From contig BCKC01000009.1 of the NCBI GenBank assembly GCA_001600455.1, forward strand, positions 2,046,001 through 2,110,000: a DNA stretch of 64,000 bases, given 5' to 3'. How positions within the stretch are numbered: position 1 is the first letter of the stretch; every line of letters starts with the position of its first letter. The position numbers and the translations under genes are program-made. The stretch is from Endocalyx cinctus (lineage: Eukaryota; Ascomycota; Sordariomycetes; Amphisphaeriales; Apiosporaceae). The notes beneath the pieces are model-generated. The model had not been told where the DNA came from and did no database searches. It worked only from the letters and a program-made list of their open reading frames with translations. Of this stretch, positions 59,746-64,000 are shown one piece after another.

Positions 59746-62700
59746 TTACGCTTCCTTCTTGCTTTTAGCATAATCATCCGTTATCTTCTGGACGAAAAAC
59801 TGTCTTTCAACGGCTTTGAGGATCTCGTCGATAAAACTAAGAACGAATAGTTAGTACATTACTTTCAATCAAACAAATAGGAGAAAAATGAGCTGAACTT
59901 ACATGACGGGAGCACTAATGATGAGAACCGCCTTCCATTCGTTCCAGTTCAACGGGAGGATGGAGAAGAGAGTTTGAAGGAACGGAATGTAAAGGAGCGC
60001 AAAGTGTAGAGCCATAGACAGTGTGATAGCATAGACAAGCATCATGTTGTCCCAGAGGGGTAGTGTCAAAAGAGACTCGCTGGATGAGAGGGCGTTCATA
60101 GCGTTAAACATCTCAATAACGACCAGGATGGACAGTGATACAGTCGATGCGGCCTTGGAATAGTCATTGGAAAACATGTCGCAGCCGATTTGCGAAAATT
60201 CAGTGGAACATCGGTGGAAGTGAGACAGCTCGTAAAAGCTGATCTGTGGTCCCTCCGAGTTGAACATGAACCACCAAGCGTATCCAGCCACGGTAGCAAG
60301 ACCAACGTAAGAGCCGATGATCATATAACGGAAGAATAGCCAACCGCCAATGAGTGCTTCATCACGCTTTCGGGGTTGTCGCTTCATGATGTCGTGGTCA
60401 GGAGGGTTGAAGGACAAGGCGGTCGCAGGAAGACCATCAGTGACAAGATTGACCCAAAGTAACTGGACGGGAATCAACGCCTCAGGCATACCAAGAGCAG
60501 CAGTGAGGAAGATGGAAACAACTTCACCAATGTTCGAAGAGATGAGATACCGGATGAATTGCTGCGTGTTGTTGTAGATCGATCGGCCTTCTTCTATCGC
60601 CACTTCGATTGTGGCAAAGTTGTCGTCGGCGAGAACCATGTCTGCGGCTAACTTGGAAACATCTGTACCAGAACCCATCGCTACACCAATATCGGCTTTC
60701 TTGAGAGCAGGGGCATCGTTGACACCATCACCGGTCATAGCAACAACTTCGCCGAGTGACTGGAGAAGATCAACAAGCTTGGATTTGTGGCTAGGCTCAA
60801 CACGTGAAAATAGAGATGCGTTCTTAGCTGCCTCGAGTTGTTCGCTCGGGCTCAGATTGTCGAACTCTCTGCCAGTGAAACTCTTTCCTTGGAGGTTTTC
60901 CTGTGCACCGAAGACACCAATCTGGCGACAGATGCTCTCTGCAGTGTTACGGTTGTCTCCCGTGATGACGATAACCCGAATGCCCGCGTTTTTGCACTTC
61001 TTGATGGCACCAGCCACTTCTGGACGAGGAGGGTCCAACATACCAACTAGACCAAGTAGGGTGAGATTTTGTTCGAGCTGGGCATACTGTTCTGTTGATT
61101 TGGCAGTGTTGATTAGAGGGTTTGAACCCACATTATCCACACTTGCGAGAGCAATCACACGGAGTCCGCGATTACCATACTCCACAACTTCTTGCATCAA
61201 AAGATTATAAAGCTTAGTGTCGATAGGTACCCTTTTGCCGTCGGCGCCAACCAGAGTATGCGTGCACCTCTCAATGACCGTCTCGGGAGCACCTTTTACA
61301 AGTAGCTTCTTTTCTTTCCCAGCCTGGACGAGGACAGACATACTCTTACGGTCCCGAGAAAATTCATACGTTGCAAGACGAGGGAATCTCTGCTCATACC
61401 AGGAACTGGCGTGGTGAACACAATCTTCGGGTTTGGAGTTCGGAGGAGCGCAAGGACCAATCTTCTCGGCTAAGACCCGGAGCGCTCCTTCAGTAGGCTC
61501 GCCAACATTGGAGAAAGCTCCGGATCGAACGTCATATGTCAAGTGAGCATCGTTGCACAGCGCGGCTACTTCGTTTATCTGGCAAATTGTCTTGGAGCTC
61601 TGAGCGAGGTCTCGTACAACTTTACCATTGCGAGTGATATCGCCCTTCGGAGAAAAGGTAGTACCCTGAACATCAAGCTCCTCCAGGTCCTTTCCATTCT
61701 CGGCGATATAAACGAGCTTGCTTACACTCATTTGGTTAGTTGTGAGAGTACCGGTCTTGTCGGAACAGATGACGCTGCAACTTCCCAAAGTCTCAACAGA
61801 TGGCAGGCTTCGGACGACAGCATTCTTGGCAGCCATTTTGCGGGTACCCAATGCCAGGCAGGTTGTGATGACAACAGCCAAACCTTCTGGGATTGCAGCC
61901 ACACCGAGAGAGACAGCAATCTTGAGATAGTAGATGGCACCTTTAGTCCAGTTTCCGTGACTCGGATCCGCAAAATTCGGGACGTTGATTAGCCACACAA
62001 GAATACAAATAACCGTGATGACCTTTGCCAAGGTGTCGCCGAAATCGTTAAGCTTCTGCTTCAGGGGAGTGGGCTCCGAGATTTGTGCCGTGATACTCTC
62101 GTGGATATCACCGATAGCAGTGTTAGATCCAGTGAGGACAACGATAGCTTTCGCACGGCCTGTAACAACGGTAGTTCCGGAGAATAGCATGTTGGTCTGG
62201 TCCTGGAGAACAGCTTTCTCATCCTTGACAACATGGGTATCGTCCTTCCCAACACTTTCACTCTCTCCCGTCAGAATGGCCTGGTCAACAGCAAAGCTGT
62301 TGCTTTCAATAGAAACGATTCTACAATCGGCGGGGATACGATCACCAACAGATACCGACACGATATCACCAGGGACTAGTTCTTCAGCCTTGACGCGGAA
62401 AACCTGACCAGTGTTTCTGATAACACTGGCAACGTTGGCAGAATACTCTTGAAGAGCGGCGATAGCTTTTTCGGCACTGCTTTCCTGGGAAACACCGACG
62501 ACAGCGTTCAATATGAGAATCGTCAAGATCTGATGATAGGTAAATCGACAAAGTTAGCGCATGTTTTACGTGTAGCGTATACAGACAAGACATAGTTATG
62601 TGCACGCAATATCATTTGGCGTGGGGAAGGGTGCTTACAACAGCGGGATCGACAAATGCGCTCCAACCACCTTCGTCTTCGAAAAGCGCAAGGACAAAGG

Positions 62701-63001
62701 ACACAGCGGCAGAAGCGAGAAGAATTATAACAAGTTGATCTTTGAATTGCTCTAGGATGAGCTCCCATAAGGGAGTTGGGGGCTCTTCGGGAATAGCTAT
62801 AGTGGAAAAGATAGAACAATTAGCTTACTTCGGTACTCACTTTCTTATAGGGTAGGCAAACAGCTTTGTAATGCGAAACATACCATTTCTTCCATGTTTA
62901 CTTCTCAATTCTATGACCTGCTGGTCTGTAAGTCCATCATGTGAATCGACGTTAAATTTGGCCAGAACGGCATCTATGGGCTCTGCAAAGGCGCTCTCCA
63001 T
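59746..63001 (-). CDS. nca-1: SERCA-type Ca2+-transporting P-type ATPase
   Basis: Exons 63001-62884, 62796-62639, 62529-59903 and 59836-59746 join in phase to 997 residues. P-type landmarks: [19 protein letters not shown] at the start; TGES actuator motif at about 179-182; IPEGL in the calcium-binding helix; phosphorylated Asp of SDKTGTLTT at about 349; KGAPE in the nucleotide domain; [18 protein letters not shown] hinge; and the C-terminal membrane cluster. Length and Asp position match animal SERCA (Asp351). It pumps cytosolic Ca2+ into the ER or a related compartment; in Neurospora the counterpart is NCA-1. The last residues are Lys-Ser-Lys-Lys-Glu-Ala, which fits a KKxx ER-retrieval signal and depends on the small last exon. 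Confidence 0.96.
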
Positions 63002-64000
63002 ATTTCGAGCTTATAGTGTGTTCGCAAAGAAATGGTTTACAGAAACCATGCGAAGGATATAAGAATAATAGAAACTTGACAGGGAATGAGAAACAAGATT
63101 GAAAAAAAGTAAATTGAAGCCTAGAATATGAGACAAACAAAAGCTTTAAAGATGCCACATATCTTTCTTCTTCGTAGTCAGATCCTATCGCCACACAAAG
63201 AATAGGAAGAAAATAAAAGAAGAATCACTTGAGATTAGAATTTGATTTTGGCATGTAACTTCTTTTTTTTTTTACCAAGAAAATATCCACCTATTTTACG
63301 AGGTAGTTACTAGCTCCAGCTAACAATCGGAAAACCGAAGGCCGTCTAACGATACCATGAGCTTCTATAGCAACGTGTTCAATGTTCTTTTTTAGTGGCG
63401 TCCACTAAAAATTCACTATTAGGTCCCTGTAACCCCTCATAGGCAGATAGGCTCCAGGGACCGGGGGTACAGCGGGGCTCTAGGGCTCAGGCAAGATGCT
63501 AACTTCTGACAAATTAAGTTTTGCATATGGTAGACTTCAATATCTCTTATTGGTTACAAACTCAACTACCTAGGCAACTACCTTGTAATGTAGTACCTAT
63601 ATACTGCAAGGCTACTTAGACTAAAGGTCTAGAATTCCTCCAGGCTCACATATTAGTAGGTATACAATAGTGCGACGGAACCAACTTTGAACCTGATGAT
63701 GTAGTATGGGTACCGAAGTACACCTCCGAATCCCGAGAGCTGGGCACCTCCACGGCACCTCAGAGCCGTGATGCTTGATAAGCATATATCCATAGATCTT
63801 CTAATAAGATATATGGATAGGTTGGGTATTTCATGAATAGTCCGTATTATACCACCGGTGATTAGGTTAGGACCTTCTGCAGTGTATTCTTGATCTGCAT
63901 ACTAATAAACAATCACAGGTAGCTAAAAACTTACTCTGCCTTTCTTTTTTTTTCTTTCTTTTCATATATATGTATATAGTATATACGAAGCGATCTTTGC
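63002..64000. other. Right-hand spacer
   Basis: Promoter side of the Ca2+-ATPase gene and AT-rich spacer to the edge. It holds the palindrome at 63389-63411, a second inverted repeat (GGTCCCTG at 63422 and CAGGGACC at 63454), a near-copy of TACCTAGGTA at about 63567, and a TA-rich end. No gene is supported. Confidence 0.5.
63389..63411. repeat. Perfect short palindrome TTTTTAGTGG-CGT-CCACTAAAAA
   Basis: Ten-base arms flank a three-base loop. The TTTTAGTGG core matches the repeat cluster near 29.4 kb. A second inverted pair lies 11 bases to the right. This could be ends of a decayed small DNA element; there is no transposase. Confidence 0.5.

Noticed and set aside
60611..61210. 199-codon plus-strand frame inside the Ca2+-ATPase gene
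   Set aside because: Antisense to conserved P-type ATPase motifs; no similarity of its own.

Overview
This window is nuclear DNA from a filamentous ascomycete fungus, most likely a Sordariomycete; the finer placement is inference. The evidence is the gene set (class IV chitin synthase, a BtgE-type GH17 wall protein, a DUF3176 membrane protein, a CYT-4-type mitochondrial RNase). The introns are short, start GT and end YAG, and have CTAAC/CTAAT branch sites. Exons are GC-rich with NNC codons. The spacers are AT-rich and full of homopolymers and microsatellites. There are no bacterial operons, CRISPR arrays or plasmid features, and I found no convincing tRNA or rRNA gene.

Layout, left to right: a cyt-4-like gene running off the left edge (-); a methionine-rich GPI-anchored protein (+); btgE (+); a lone coding fragment (-); a DUF3176 membrane protein (+); a weak coding remnant near 14.0 kb; a WD40 protein (-); class IV chitin synthase (-); a gene-poor stretch of about 6 kb; the Skt5/Chs4-type chitin synthase activator (+); polo-like kinase (-); an OPA3-family protein (+); an unrecognised split gene with a likely frameshift (+); a small four-helix membrane protein (+); RTC3 (-); a DH-PH RhoGEF (-); ribosomal protein eL36 (+); a TUG/UBX4-type Cdc48 cofactor (-); proteasome beta-3 (+); and a SERCA-type Ca2+-ATPase (-).

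Most genes are ordinary housekeeping genes, but a wall and morphogenesis theme runs through the window. It has a chitin synthase and its activator as a head-to-head pair, a beta-glucan-active wall enzyme, a GPI-anchored surface protein, a RhoGEF (Rho drives wall synthesis) and a polo kinase (septation). I joined exons by hand using donor, branch and acceptor signals and reading phase, and the joined proteins close in frame. Exon ends are therefore predictions.

I found no clear-cut new system. The observations most worth a second look are the chitin synthase/activator pairing, the 12% methionine GPI protein, the proteasome gene whose first coding exon is only the ATG, the unrecognised gene at 40.9-41.7 kb with a frame break at an A9 run, and families of short palindromic or inverted words in the spacers.
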